From: Flavobacteriaceae bacterium
GTDB lineage: Bacteria; Bacteroidota; Bacteroidia; Flavobacteriales; Flavobacteriaceae
Direction of reading: 5' to 3'
Length of the DNA stretch: 10,457 nt
Assembly (NCBI GenBank): GCA_002728075.1
Contig: PBVB01000036.1
Span: 31,462-41,918, forward strand
Made by a program: the position numbers and the translations under genes. A model generated the notes under the pieces. It saw nothing but the letters and a program-made list of their open reading frames with translations. It was not told where the DNA came from and made no database searches. This document shows, piece by piece, positions 1 to 7,043 of the stretch; the stretch's first letter is position 1; each line of letters opens with the position of its first letter.

Positions 1-609
1 TTAAGTGCAATTGAAAATTACCAATTTTCACTTTCATTAGAACCTCCATCAGCATTTATTTACCTTAGAATAGGTGAATGCTTCAAAAAACTTGATAAGT
101 GTCAATTAGAGTTGAAATATTACAAATTTTCAATCAAGGAGGATCCAAATTATGAAGAAAGTTGGCTGGCTTTGATTGAATTTTATTTAAATAAAAATAA
201 ACTTAGAATGGCTTTAACGCACTGCAATAAAGCGTTAAGAATCAACAAATACTATCCAGAATACTGGAAAATGTACGCTAAAATTAATAAATGCTTAAAT
301 AGATTTATTGGAGTAGAAAAAGCCTTCAAAAACATTATTGGGCTTGGTATAGATGAGTTGAGAAGTTGGTCTGAATGGATTGATACATTGATAAGTCAAA
401 ACAAATGGGAAAAAGCTTATTTGATAGGTAAAAAGGCAAAAAAATCACACCCTAATGTTCCAGATTTGGACTTCAAAATTGCTTTATGTTATCTAAATCT
501 TGGGAAAAAAAATGAAATGGAATTTTACCTTGAAAACGTAAGAAAGAATATTAATTTACTTTCACCAAAATTATTAGAATTTTATCCCCATTTAGAAGTT
601 CTAATTTGA
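1..609 (+). CDS. Tetratricopeptide-repeat (TPR) protein, 3' part only
   Basis: The frame is open from the first base, so this is the C-terminal 202 residues of a gene that begins upstream. The visible part is a string of amphipathic helix pairs with TPR spacing: about 2-46 (with IGECFKKL), 50-82 (ALIEFYLNKNKLRMAL..CNKALRIN), 84-116, 122-150 and 154-182 (ALCYLNLGKKNEM). Repeats of this kind form a superhelix used for protein-protein contacts; no catalytic motif or membrane segment is visible, and no partner can be named. The stop codon lies 5 bases before the first DUF368 gene, so the two are probably co-transcribed. I recall a TPR protein next to the DUF368 pair and aroE in flavobacterial genomes, which suggests a conserved but undefined link. 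TPR fold confidence is good; specific function is unknown. Confidence 0.8.
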   Translation, partial: LSAIENYQFSLSLEPPSAFIYLRIGECFKKLDKCQLELKYYKFSIKEDPNYEESWLALIEFYLNKNKLRMALTHCNKALRINKYYPEYWKMYAKINKCLNRFIGVEKAFKNIIGLGIDELRSWSEWIDTLISQNKWEKAYLIGKKAKKSHPNVPDLDFKIALCYLNLGKKNEMEFYLENVRKNINLLSPKLLEFYPHLEVLI

Positions 610-614
610 TTTAA

Positions 615-1562
615 TTGAGTAATCCAAAATCAAAGAAAAACAAAATTTCAATATACCTAATTGGTATTACAATGGGTTCTGTAGATGTTATCCCAGGAAT
701 ATCTGGAGGGACTATTGCATTTATAACTGGGATATACCATGATCTGATAAAAAGTATCGATAGATTCTCATTTAAAAAATTAATAAAAGGTCAATTTAAA
801 ATTTTATGGGAAGATGTTAACGGATCTTTTCTCCTTTCTCTTTTTTTAGGAATTATTACGGGTGTTTTCTTTCTATCTGGAATTTTAATTTATCTCTTTA
901 AATATCATCCCATCTCAATAACTGCCTTTTTATTTGGTATAGTATTTGCAACATTTTTTAAGTTTATTGGGTTAATTAAAAATAAAAAAATTGGTGATTA
1001 CATTTACCTTTTAGTATCATTAACTGTATCGATCTCTATAACACAATTAAACAGTTTTAGTGTGGAACCAAGTCTGATATATCTTTTTTTTTGTTCCGTT
1101 ATTGCAGTATCAGCAATGATATTACCGGGTGTTTCTGGAGCTATGATTTTTTTAATTTTCGGAATTTACAATGAAATCCTATTAGTTGTCCAAAATTCAG
1201 TACGGATTTTATTTAACTTTAAAATGGGAGATTTCTTAAGTATATATTCCAAGGTTATTTCTATTTCACTAGGCATTATCTTAGGATTAAAAGTTTTTTC
1301 AAGATTTGTGATTTGGCTTTTTAATTATAAGAAAAGAAAAACAGTTCTGATTTTAACTGGATTAGTAGGTGGATCATTGCCTAAATTGTGGCCACTCAAA
1401 GATTGTCTTAATCTGGATACTATAGATAATCTTTTCAAATCAAATACAGATTTTATAATATGCAAAACAAACGAAATAACTGAAAGTATTTTTTTTATTT
1501 TAACCGGCATCGTTTTAATATTAGTTTTTAATAGATTTAAAAAAACCGTTGAATACTTTTAA
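615..1562 (+). CDS. popT: DUF368/PopT-family membrane protein, copy 1 (probable undecaprenyl-phosphate translocase)
   Basis: A 315-residue polytopic inner-membrane protein, normal length for DUF368. The family signature appears twice, as expected for its internal duplication: DVIPGISGGT at 24-33 and ILPGVSGAM at 169-177. Each lies in a hydrophobic hairpin that may be re-entrant. Other hydrophobic stretches are near 72-95, 101-121, 129-143, 207-237, 243-261 and 290-305. DUF368 members (PopT) in Staphylococcus aureus and Vibrio cholerae were implicated in returning undecaprenyl phosphate across the membrane for peptidoglycan and other envelope polymers; that role here is inferred from the family. 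The start is TTG: it directly follows an in-frame TAA, and the first ATG (671) would cut into the first signature hairpin. The gene overlaps the next DUF368 gene by 14 bases. The Asp in the first motif matches typical members, so this looks like the canonical copy. Confidence 0.88.
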   Translation: MSNPKSKKNKISIYLIGITMGSVDVIPGISGGTIAFITGIYHDLIKSIDRFSFKKLIKGQFKILWEDVNGSFLLSLFLGIITGVFFLSGILIYLFKYHPISITAFLFGIVFATFFKFIGLIKNKKIGDYIYLLVSLTVSISITQLNSFSVEPSLIYLFFCSVIAVSAMILPGVSGAMIFLIFGIYNEILLVVQNSVRILFNFKMGDFLSIYSKVISISLGIILGLKVFSRFVIWLFNYKKRKTVLILTGLVGGSLPKLWPLKDCLNLDTIDNLFKSNTDFIICKTNEITESIFFILTGIVLILVFNRFKKTVEYF

Positions 1563-2535
1563 AAAAAAAATAAATCCGTTGTTAATTATTTTTTATGGTC
1601 TAATAATGGGAGCCGTAAATAAAATACCTGGAGTTTCTGGTGGAATTGTTCCAATTATATTTGGATTTTATGAAAAACTAATTTTTTCATTTTCTCGATT
1701 AGACGTTAATAGCCTTATAATTTTAAGAAATGAGGGATTAAAATCTTTCAACAAACATATAAACGGTAAATTTCTTTCACTTTTATTATTAGGAATAATT
1801 ATAAGTTTTTTTAGCACCTCATTAATTATTGGCTATTTTTTAGTAAACTATTATGCTCAAACTTTAGGCTTCTTTTCTGGTATGATAATCTTTTCAATAA
1901 CTATTATTTTAAAAAAAATATCAAAGATTGACATTTTTAATATAATATTTATTATTTCAGGATTCATAATTGGAATTATGTTTTTTTTAATTAGCCCAGG
2001 TAAGGAAATAACAAACCCATTATTTGTTTTGTTTTGTGGGATAGTAAGTGTGTCCGGAATGGTTCTCCCAGGTCTATCAGGCTCAATGATACTCTTATCA
2101 CTAGGGAATTACAAACTACTATTGATTGATTCTGTAAATGCTCTATATTATAGTATACTAAGAATAGTTATGGGTTATGGTATAGAAAATTTAGATTCAG
2201 AAAATAAAAATTTAATTTTTCTGTTAGCGGTTTTTGCATTTGGATCAATAATTGGTTTAGTTCTTTTTTCTAAAGCTCTAAAGCATTTAATTATTAAATA
2301 CAACAACATGATAATGTCTTCCTTAGTGGGGTTTGTAGTAGGGTCTCTAGGATCTGTATGGCCATGGAAAAGTGAAAATTTTGATGATAATATTGGGTCA
2401 TTATTTTTAAAATCAACCAATAGTTTTTATTACTACCCTAACAACTTAAATATTGAAAATATTACTATTTTGGCATCAATTCTAACTGGAATATTTATAG
2501 TTTCCATAATTGAAAAAACTAATGTTAAGCACTAA
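1549..2535 (+). CDS. DUF368/PopT-family membrane protein, copy 2 (divergent tandem paralogue)
   Basis: A 328-residue polytopic membrane protein, clearly paralogous to the preceding gene. The signatures fall at matching places: NKIPGVSGG at 24-32 and LPGLSGSM at 173-180, with a shared C-terminal motif GSL..(V/L)WP near 265-272. The first motif reads AVNKIPG where copy 1 has SVDVIPG, so the acidic residue is replaced by Asn-Lys. Hydrophobic segments lie near 11-47, 75-100, 103-121, 129-149, 157-194, 222-246, 253-272 and 305-321. The start is a TTG inside the 3' end of copy 1 (14-base overlap), which suggests translational coupling; the first in-frame ATG (M20) would remove part of the first membrane hairpin. 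The 3' end overlaps aroE by 14 bases. The role may be lipid-carrier translocation, either with different specificity or as partner of copy 1; that is inference. Confidence 0.85.
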   Translation: MNTFKKKINPLLIIFYGLIMGAVNKIPGVSGGIVPIIFGFYEKLIFSFSRLDVNSLIILRNEGLKSFNKHINGKFLSLLLLGIIISFFSTSLIIGYFLVNYYAQTLGFFSGMIIFSITIILKKISKIDIFNIIFIISGFIIGIMFFLISPGKEITNPLFVLFCGIVSVSGMVLPGLSGSMILLSLGNYKLLLIDSVNALYYSILRIVMGYGIENLDSENKNLIFLLAVFAFGSIIGLVLFSKALKHLIIKYNNMIMSSLVGFVVGSLGSVWPWKSENFDDNIGSLFLKSTNSFYYYPNNLNIENITILASILTGIFIVSIIEKTNVKH

Positions 2536-3271
2536 ATTTATTTATGGACTAATTGGAAAAGGAATTGACTACTCTTTTTCGAGACACTATTTTAACAATA
2601 AATTTAAAAAAGAAGGTTTGACTCATAATTCGTACAAGAATTTTGATTGTAAAAATTTAGCTCAAGCGCTTGAAACATTAAAGCAAAAAAATCTAAAAGG
2701 AGTTAATGTAACAATCCCTTATAAAGAAGAAATTATTCCACATTTGGATAAGATATCCAAAGAGGCAAATGAAATTAGGGCCATTAATACAATATCTATC
2801 AATGAGAGCGGAAAATTGCTAGGTTACAATACAGATTGCTTTGGGTTTAAAAAGTCATTATTTGAAAACGTAAATAAGAAAATAAAAAATGCACTAGTTC
2901 TTGGAACCGGAGGTGCCTCTAAGGCAATTAGATATGTACTTAAAGAAAATTTAATTGAATTTAATACAGTGTCAAGAAAGAAAGATAAAGGCGACTTCAT
3001 TTATAATCAATTAGACAGAAAAATTTTAGGTAATTATGAGCTAATAATAAATACTACTCCAGTTGGAACTCATCCAAACACCGAAGAATGTCCAAACATT
3101 AATTTTGACTACATAACAAAGAATCATATTTTATTTGATTTGATCTACAACCCAAAAAAAACAAAATTTCTAACTAATGGTAAAATTAAAGGGGCGAAAA
3201 CAATAAATGGATATCAAATGTTAATTTATCAAGCTGAAAAATCATGGTCAATTTGGAATGAAATAAATTGA
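2522..3271 (+). CDS. aroE: Shikimate dehydrogenase
   Basis: Cytoplasmic NADPH-dependent reduction of 3-dehydroshikimate to shikimate, the fourth step of chorismate synthesis. The 249-residue product has the full motif set: YSFSRHYF (17-24, the two shikimate-binding Ser), GVNVTIPYK (60-68, catalytic Lys68), NEIRAINTI (83-91), GYNTDCFGF (101-109, catalytic Asp105), the dinucleotide loop LGTGGASKAI (127-136), INTTPVG (176-182), DLIYNPKKT (206-214) and NGYQMLIYQAEKSW (229-242). The length is slightly below the roughly 270 of E. coli AroE, mainly in the cofactor domain. I chose ATG 2522, which leaves a normal short lead before the first strand; a TTG at 2510 would add four residues and cannot be excluded. 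It overlaps the upstream DUF368 gene by 14 bases and is therefore the last gene of that coupled set. Confidence 0.96.
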   Translation: MLSTKFIYGLIGKGIDYSFSRHYFNNKFKKEGLTHNSYKNFDCKNLAQALETLKQKNLKGVNVTIPYKEEIIPHLDKISKEANEIRAINTISINESGKLLGYNTDCFGFKKSLFENVNKKIKNALVLGTGGASKAIRYVLKENLIEFNTVSRKKDKGDFIYNQLDRKILGNYELIINTTPVGTHPNTEECPNINFDYITKNHILFDLIYNPKKTKFLTNGKIKGAKTINGYQMLIYQAEKSWSIWNEIN

Positions 3272-3282
3272 TTTTTTTTTTT
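3248..3282 (+). terminator. Weak Rho-independent terminator candidate at the aroE 3' end
   Basis: A perfect 7-base stem (TCAATTT at 3248-3254 with AAATTGA at 3265-3271) encloses a 10-base loop and is followed at once by 11 T (3272-3282). The arrangement fits an intrinsic terminator, but the stem is short, almost all A/T, and lies within the last codons of aroE. In so AT-rich a sequence such dyads are not rare. It may only partly separate the aroE set from the DUF349 gene. Confidence 0.35.
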
Positions 3283-3301
3283 GTAATTTAGGAGTTTAAC
3301 T

Positions 3302-3305
3302 GAGG
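3302..3305 (+). promoter_or_regulatory. Possible ribosome binding site for the DUF349 gene
   Basis: GAGG lies 9 bases before the ATG at 3315, an acceptable Shine-Dalgarno spacing. Most other genes in the window have no such purine-rich box, so it stands out, although many Bacteroidota mRNAs do not depend on one. An AGGAG at 3290-3294 is too far upstream to serve this start. Confidence 0.35.
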
Positions 3306-3314
3306 TTTTTTATA

Positions 3315-5180
3315 ATGCAAAGCGATTCTACCAAGAAATCTGAAATAAAGATTACTGATAAGGTTAAAACTTCTGATAAAAATAACCTTAAGAAAGATAT
3401 CAACCAAAAAACATTATTACAAAAGCGTGTTACAGAAGAAAAAAATATCAAACATGAATGGCATAGTCTTGACATTGAGGAATACCCTACTTATCTTAAA
3501 GAGATATTGAATAAATCTGATTGGATTAATCAAAACACTACTATTAACATTTTAAATAATGATTTTGAAAATACGTTTAAATCAATTTTACATAAGAAAA
3601 AAATTGAATTCGTTAATAAAGGAGGCAACGAAATAGATTTTTTCTTTAATCCTGGGTACAAAAAAGATTTTAATGACTTACTTAGAGAGTATAAAAACAA
3701 AAAAAATCAATATTTCAAAGATCTATCAAAAAAACAAAAAACAAACCTTGCTAGAAAAAAAGAAATAATCGAAGAAATAAAGAAACTTATTGACAAAAAT
3801 CAACACGACAGCAATACATATAAAAATTTTAAAAATTTACAAGATGCCTTTTATAATACTGGTCAAGTACCCAGAAATGAAAACAATAATATTTGGCAAA
3901 CATATAAATTTCATGTCGAAAGATTTTACGATTTATTACATCTAAATAAAGAACTTAGAGACAAAGATTATAGTAATAATTACCAGGAAAAAATTAAAAT
4001 AATCGAAAAAGCTGAAAAGTTAGCAGATCTAGAAAATATTCAGATGGCAATTAGAGAACTAAATAATTTACATAGATTATGGAAAAATGAATTAGGTCCC
4101 GTCTCAAGAGATAAAAGAGAAGGTTTATGGGAAAGGTTTCAAAAAGCAACTAAGCACATCCATCAGAAAAAAAATAAATATAATAAAAACATAGATTCAA
4201 TTAGAAAAAAGAATTATGAGGAAAAAATTGAATTAATCAAGGAAATAAAAAAAATTTCAAATGATAAGGAAAACAGTCACAATAAATGGCAAATTTCAAT
4301 TAAAAAAGTTGAAGAATTGAAAAATAAATTTTTTAGCATTGGTAGGGTTCCGAAAGAAAAAAACAAGGATATATGGAATTCTTTTAGAGATGCAACAAAA
4401 ATATTTAATCAAAAAAAAAACAATTTCTATAAAAACTTAAAGAAGTTAGAAAAAAATTCAATTGAATCAAAGTACAAGCTTATTAATGAAGTTGATAACA
4501 TTTTGATGAAAGAAGATTGGCGAAATTATGCTGAAAGAATCAAAGAAATTCAATCTGAATGGAAAAATACCGGGAGGGTTTCTAAAAAGTATTCCGAAAA
4601 ATTATGGTCAGAATTTAAATTAAAGACAAATAATTTTTTTGAAAAATTTAAAAATAAAAATAAAAGTCTAAACGATAACGAGATAGAGATAATAAGGGAA
4701 CAGAAAAACTTTTTAAAAAAATTAATGAGCGAAAAAATACCCTTAACGCCAAAAAAATATGAGACATTTATTTATGATAAATCTATATACTGGGATAAAA
4801 TAAGAAATGATGATATTGGAAATCAAGAAAAGCTTGTGCTAAAATTTTTATCTGATAAATGGAATGAAATTTCAATTCCTAAAAATAAATTGGAACTTAA
4901 AATATATCAAACAAGATTATATTTCATAAAAAATAATGAAAAGCAAATAAATAGTGAGCATAACTCATTGAAAAAGAAAATTGAGGACATTAGGGGTGAA
5001 CTTAATCAACTCGAAAATAATCTTGATTTTTTCAGTGAATCTAGTGCTAAAAATCCATTACTAGTTGAAGTAAATAACAAAATAAATGAGCTTACCACCA
5101 AAAAATTACTCGTTGAATCAAAACTTAAACTGTTGAAATCAATGTTAAACCAATCTAAAAAAAAGGATTTAGATGAATAA
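3315..5180 (+). CDS. DUF349 repeat protein, Lys/Asn-rich and coiled-coil
   Basis: A 621-residue, strongly basic and hydrophilic protein with no signal peptide or membrane segment, so probably cytoplasmic. Four DUF349-type repeats can be picked out by the pattern helix, (I)GxVPxxxxxxIWxxF, helix: about 172-208 (NTGQVPR..NIWQTY), 247-290 (LGPVSRDKREGLWERF), 331-372 (IGRVPKEKNKDIWNSF) and 406-447 (NTGRVSKKYSEKLWSEF). Residues 1-45 are low-complexity and charged; 48-130 is a conserved-looking lead region (EWHSLDIEEYPTYLKE); 545-615 is a predicted C-terminal coiled coil. DUF349 has no established biochemical function that I know of, and none is claimed here. It follows aroE by 43 bases and ends 4 bases from the convergent mazG. 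The ATG start is preceded by a possible GAGG. High Lys and Asn content partly reflects genome AT bias. Confidence 0.85.
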   Translation: MQSDSTKKSEIKITDKVKTSDKNNLKKDINQKTLLQKRVTEEKNIKHEWHSLDIEEYPTYLKEILNKSDWINQNTTINILNNDFENTFKSILHKKKIEFVNKGGNEIDFFFNPGYKKDFNDLLREYKNKKNQYFKDLSKKQKTNLARKKEIIEEIKKLIDKNQHDSNTYKNFKNLQDAFYNTGQVPRNENNNIWQTYKFHVERFYDLLHLNKELRDKDYSNNYQEKIKIIEKAEKLADLENIQMAIRELNNLHRLWKNELGPVSRDKREGLWERFQKATKHIHQKKNKYNKNIDSIRKKNYEEKIELIKEIKKISNDKENSHNKWQISIKKVEELKNKFFSIGRVPKEKNKDIWNSFRDATKIFNQKKNNFYKNLKKLEKNSIESKYKLINEVDNILMKEDWRNYAERIKEIQSEWKNTGRVSKKYSEKLWSEFKLKTNNFFEKFKNKNKSLNDNEIEIIREQKNFLKKLMSEKIPLTPKKYETFIYDKSIYWDKIRNDDIGNQEKLVLKFLSDKWNEISIPKNKLELKIYQTRLYFIKNNEKQINSEHNSLKKKIEDIRGELNQLENNLDFFSESSAKNPLLVEVNNKINELTTKKLLVESKLKLLKSMLNQSKKKDLDE

Positions 5181-5184
5181 AGAT

Positions 5185-5964
5185 TTAGGTTTCATTTTTA
5201 GACTGATTCCATAAAAAATTAATTTCCTTTAAGTCAAGATCAATAATTTCTTTATTTGCTTTATTTATTTTTTGCTCTATAAGTTTAAATCGTTTTGTAA
5301 ATTTTTTATTTGATTTTTCTAACGCATCATAAGGGTTAATTTTGTAATGCCTTGACAGATTTACTAATGAAAATAAAATATCCCCAAATTCTTCTTCTAA
5401 ACTGGCTTTATTTTTTTTATTTAATTCTTCTTTAAATTCAAGTATTTCTTCATCTAATTTTTCTAACACATTCTCAGATTTTTTCCAATCAAATCCAACA
5501 GAGGAAACTTTATTTTGAATTCTGTAGGCTTTCAGTATTGGTGGCAAATTTGATGGCACACCATCTAATACACTACTCCTACCCTCATTTAATTTTATTT
5601 TTTCCCAATTTGTTAAAACTTGGTCTGTGTTTTTAATTTTGACATCTTTATAAATATGGGGATGACGTCTAATTAATTTTTTAGTGAGTTCTTTAGCAAT
5701 AAGTCCGATATTAAATTTGTTTTTTTCGGAACCTATTTTTGCGTAGAAGAGAATATGAAGTAACAAATCACCCAATTCCTCTTTAATTCCTGAGTAATTT
5801 AAATTTTCAATTTCTTCACATAATTCAAAAGTTTCTTCAATAGTTAGAGTTTTTAAAGTTTCAAAAGTCTGTTTTCTATCCCAAGGACACTTATCTCTTA
5901 ACTCCCATACAATAGAAATCAATTTTTTAATATGTTTAATTTGTTCATCTAAAGAATCCTTCAC
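5185..5964 (-). CDS. mazG: Nucleoside triphosphate pyrophosphohydrolase MazG
   Basis: Hydrolyses (d)NTPs to NMP and pyrophosphate; family roles include nucleotide-pool cleaning and lowering (p)ppGpp-linked stress signals. The 259-residue product has the typical two-domain layout. The N-terminal half carries LRDKCPWDRKQT (22-33), IEETFEL (42-48) and EELGDLLLH (62-70), the ExxE...ExxD metal site. The C-terminal half carries WEKIK (120-124), LDGVPSNLPPILKAYRIQ (133-150), a second acidic helix LDEEILEFKEEL (170-181) and EEFGDILF (191-198). All key acidic residues are present. The start is GTG, 5 bases after the def stop codon; no in-frame ATG precedes the CPWD motif. It is the last gene of ruvX-def-mazG, and its stop is 4 bases from the stop of the convergent DUF349 gene, leaving no room for a separate terminator. 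Confidence 0.95.
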   Translation of the reverse strand: MKDSLDEQIKHIKKLISIVWELRDKCPWDRKQTFETLKTLTIEETFELCEEIENLNYSGIKEELGDLLLHILFYAKIGSEKNKFNIGLIAKELTKKLIRRHPHIYKDVKIKNTDQVLTNWEKIKLNEGRSSVLDGVPSNLPPILKAYRIQNKVSSVGFDWKKSENVLEKLDEEILEFKEELNKKNKASLEEEFGDILFSLVNLSRHYKINPYDALEKSNKKFTKRFKLIEQKINKANKEIIDLDLKEINFLWNQSKNET

Positions 5965-5969
5965 GTTAA

Positions 5970-6548
5970 TTAATTTTTTAAAAATTTCATTTTGTAATCA
6001 ACCTTAATTTTTCCTATCGAAACTTCCGCAAGCTTTCTTTTGATTGTTTTCTTTTTTAAAAAGGATAATTTGTCAGTAAAAAGAATTCCTTCAATATGGT
6101 CATATTCGTGTTGTACAACTCTGGCTGCTATACCTGAAAGGGATTCTTTTATAAATTTTCCATTCAAGTCTTGAAATTTAATAGTTATTGAATCTTTTCT
6201 CTTAACATCCTCTCTTATACCTGGTATACTTAGGCAGCCTTCATTGAAAAAACATTCCTTACCAGTCTCTTCTATAATTTCAGGATTAATAAAAACCTTT
6301 TTAAAACCTTTTAAAAAATTCCTTTCATCAATTGACAAATCGTCATTATCTGAAAAAGGATAGGTGTCAACAATGAATAATCTGATTGATTCTCCAACCT
6401 GTGGTGCTGCAAGACCAACACCCTGTGCGGCATACATTGTTTCCCACATATTTTTTATCAAAGTTTCTAAATTTGTTGTTTTTACAGAAATGGGTAGGGC
6501 TTTCATTTTTAAAACTGAATTTCCATAAGAAAGAATTGGTAAAATCAT
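5970..6548 (-). CDS. def: Peptide deformylase
   Basis: Removes the formyl group from the initiator methionine of nascent proteins at the ribosome exit. The three family motifs are intact in the 192-residue product: GVGLAAPQVG (43-52), EGCLSIPG (103-110) and QHEYDHIEG (146-154). The metal ligands are Cys105, His147 and His151, with catalytic Glu148 and Gln50. The insert between motifs 1 and 2 (DTYPFSDNDD and onward) is longer than in the E. coli enzyme and matches the form I associate with Bacteroidota. I chose the ATG at 6548, giving MILPILSYGN, the usual N-terminus; it lies 4 bases after the ruvX stop. Extending to an ATG at 6602 would add 18 residues overlapping ruvX and unlike the family. 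It is the middle gene of the minus-strand operon and is followed by mazG after 5 bases. Confidence 0.96.
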   Translation of the reverse strand: MILPILSYGNSVLKMKALPISVKTTNLETLIKNMWETMYAAQGVGLAAPQVGESIRLFIVDTYPFSDNDDLSIDERNFLKGFKKVFINPEIIEETGKECFFNEGCLSIPGIREDVKRKDSITIKFQDLNGKFIKESLSGIAARVVQHEYDHIEGILFTDKLSFLKKKTIKRKLAEVSIGKIKVDYKMKFLKN

Positions 6549-6552
6549 AGGT

Positions 6553-6972
6553 TTAAATATTGTTTTGTGTAGATAAATAGGATTGTAATAAAATTGTTGC
6601 ACTTACCTTGTCAACTAAAAGTTTATCTTGTCTTTTTCTTTTGCCAACACCAGATTCAAGTATTGCATTAGAGGCAATCTTAGAAGTAAATCTTTCATCA
6701 TATCTCACAATAGGGATTTTTGGTAAAGATAAATTCAATTTTTTTATAAAGTCTTTAATTTTTATCTCTACTTGACTTTCAATATTATTGTATTTTTTAG
6801 GATATCCAATAATGATTTTTTCAATAAAGTTTTTTTCACAATATTTAATCAAATATGGAATTACTTCTATTGTTGACATGGCTGCAAGGCCAGAGGCGAT
6901 CATTTTATTTATATCAGTAACTGCTAGGCCAGTTCTTTTCTCACCATAATCTAACGCTAAAAAAATTCCCAT
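6553..6972 (-). CDS. ruvX: RuvX/YqgF-type nuclease (putative Holliday-junction resolvase, pre-16S rRNA processing)
   Basis: A 139-residue protein with an RNase H-like fold, normal length for the YqgF/RuvX family. Key motifs are LALDYGEKRTGLAV (5-18, catalytic Asp8), IIIGYPK (53-59), VRYDERFTS (89-97, with Asp92-Glu93) and VDKVSATILLQSYL (120-133, Asp121). In E. coli the homologue matures the 5' end of 16S rRNA; Holliday-junction activity has also been reported for family members. The ATG at 6972 gives the expected short lead into the first beta strand. It is the first gene of ruvX-def-mazG and sits directly under a -7-like promoter box whose last base is only 3 bases upstream, so its message may have almost no leader. 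Pairing with def links the operon to translation and ribosome assembly. Confidence 0.94.
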   Translation of the reverse strand: MGIFLALDYGEKRTGLAVTDINKMIASGLAAMSTIEVIPYLIKYCEKNFIEKIIIGYPKKYNNIESQVEIKIKDFIKKLNLSLPKIPIVRYDERFTSKIASNAILESGVGKRKRQDKLLVDKVSATILLQSYLSTQNNI

Positions 6973-6975
6973 TTA

Positions 6976-6983
6976 CAAATATA
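6976..6983 (-). promoter_or_regulatory. -7 promoter box of the ruvX-def-mazG operon
   Basis: Read on the minus strand this is TATATTTG, a full match to the Bacteroidota housekeeping -7 consensus TAnnTTTG. Three bases (TAA) separate it from the ruvX ATG, so transcription would begin at or very near the start codon, implying a leaderless or near-leaderless message. No clear -33 TTTG/TTG is found at the usual distance. The alternative is that the real start site lies farther upstream. Confidence 0.45.
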
Positions 6984-7035
6984 TTCATCCTAAGTTTGAA
7001 ATGAAAAACTTAACGTCAAAGTAATTTAGATGATG

Positions 7036-7043
7036 TAAATTTG
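7036..7043 (+). promoter_or_regulatory. -7 promoter box of the dapD operon
   Basis: TAAATTTG matches TAnnTTTG fully and lies 12 bases before the dapD ATG, giving an expected 5' leader of only a few bases, mostly the run of 10 A at 7045-7054. The A-rich leader fits Shine-Dalgarno-poor initiation in this phylum. The -33 region is not convincing: TTAACG at 7010-7015 has suitable spacing but a poor match. Confidence 0.5.

Noticed and set aside
1325..1510. Open frame on the minus strand opposite DUF368 copy 1
   Set aside because: Lies wholly antisense to a well-supported gene and its product resembles no family; an AT-rich shadow frame.
1555..1572. A-rich run at the DUF368 junction as a possible programmed frameshift fusing the two copies
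   Set aside because: Each copy has complete N- and C-terminal motifs and its own start; a simple overlap explains the arrangement and A-runs are common throughout the window.
2175..2420. Open frame on the minus strand opposite DUF368 copy 2
   Set aside because: Antisense to a clear gene, no recognisable motif or start context.
3272..3314. Promoter for the DUF349 gene (TAATTTAG at 3284-3291, TATAA at 3311-3315)
   Set aside because: The first has a mismatch to TAnnTTTG and the second runs into the start codon; both are expected by chance in such AT-rich sequence.
6549..6602. 18-residue N-terminal extension of peptide deformylase from an ATG at 6602
   Set aside because: It would overlap ruvX by about 50 bases and does not resemble deformylase N-termini, whereas ATG 6548 gives the standard MILPI start 4 bases after the ruvX stop.
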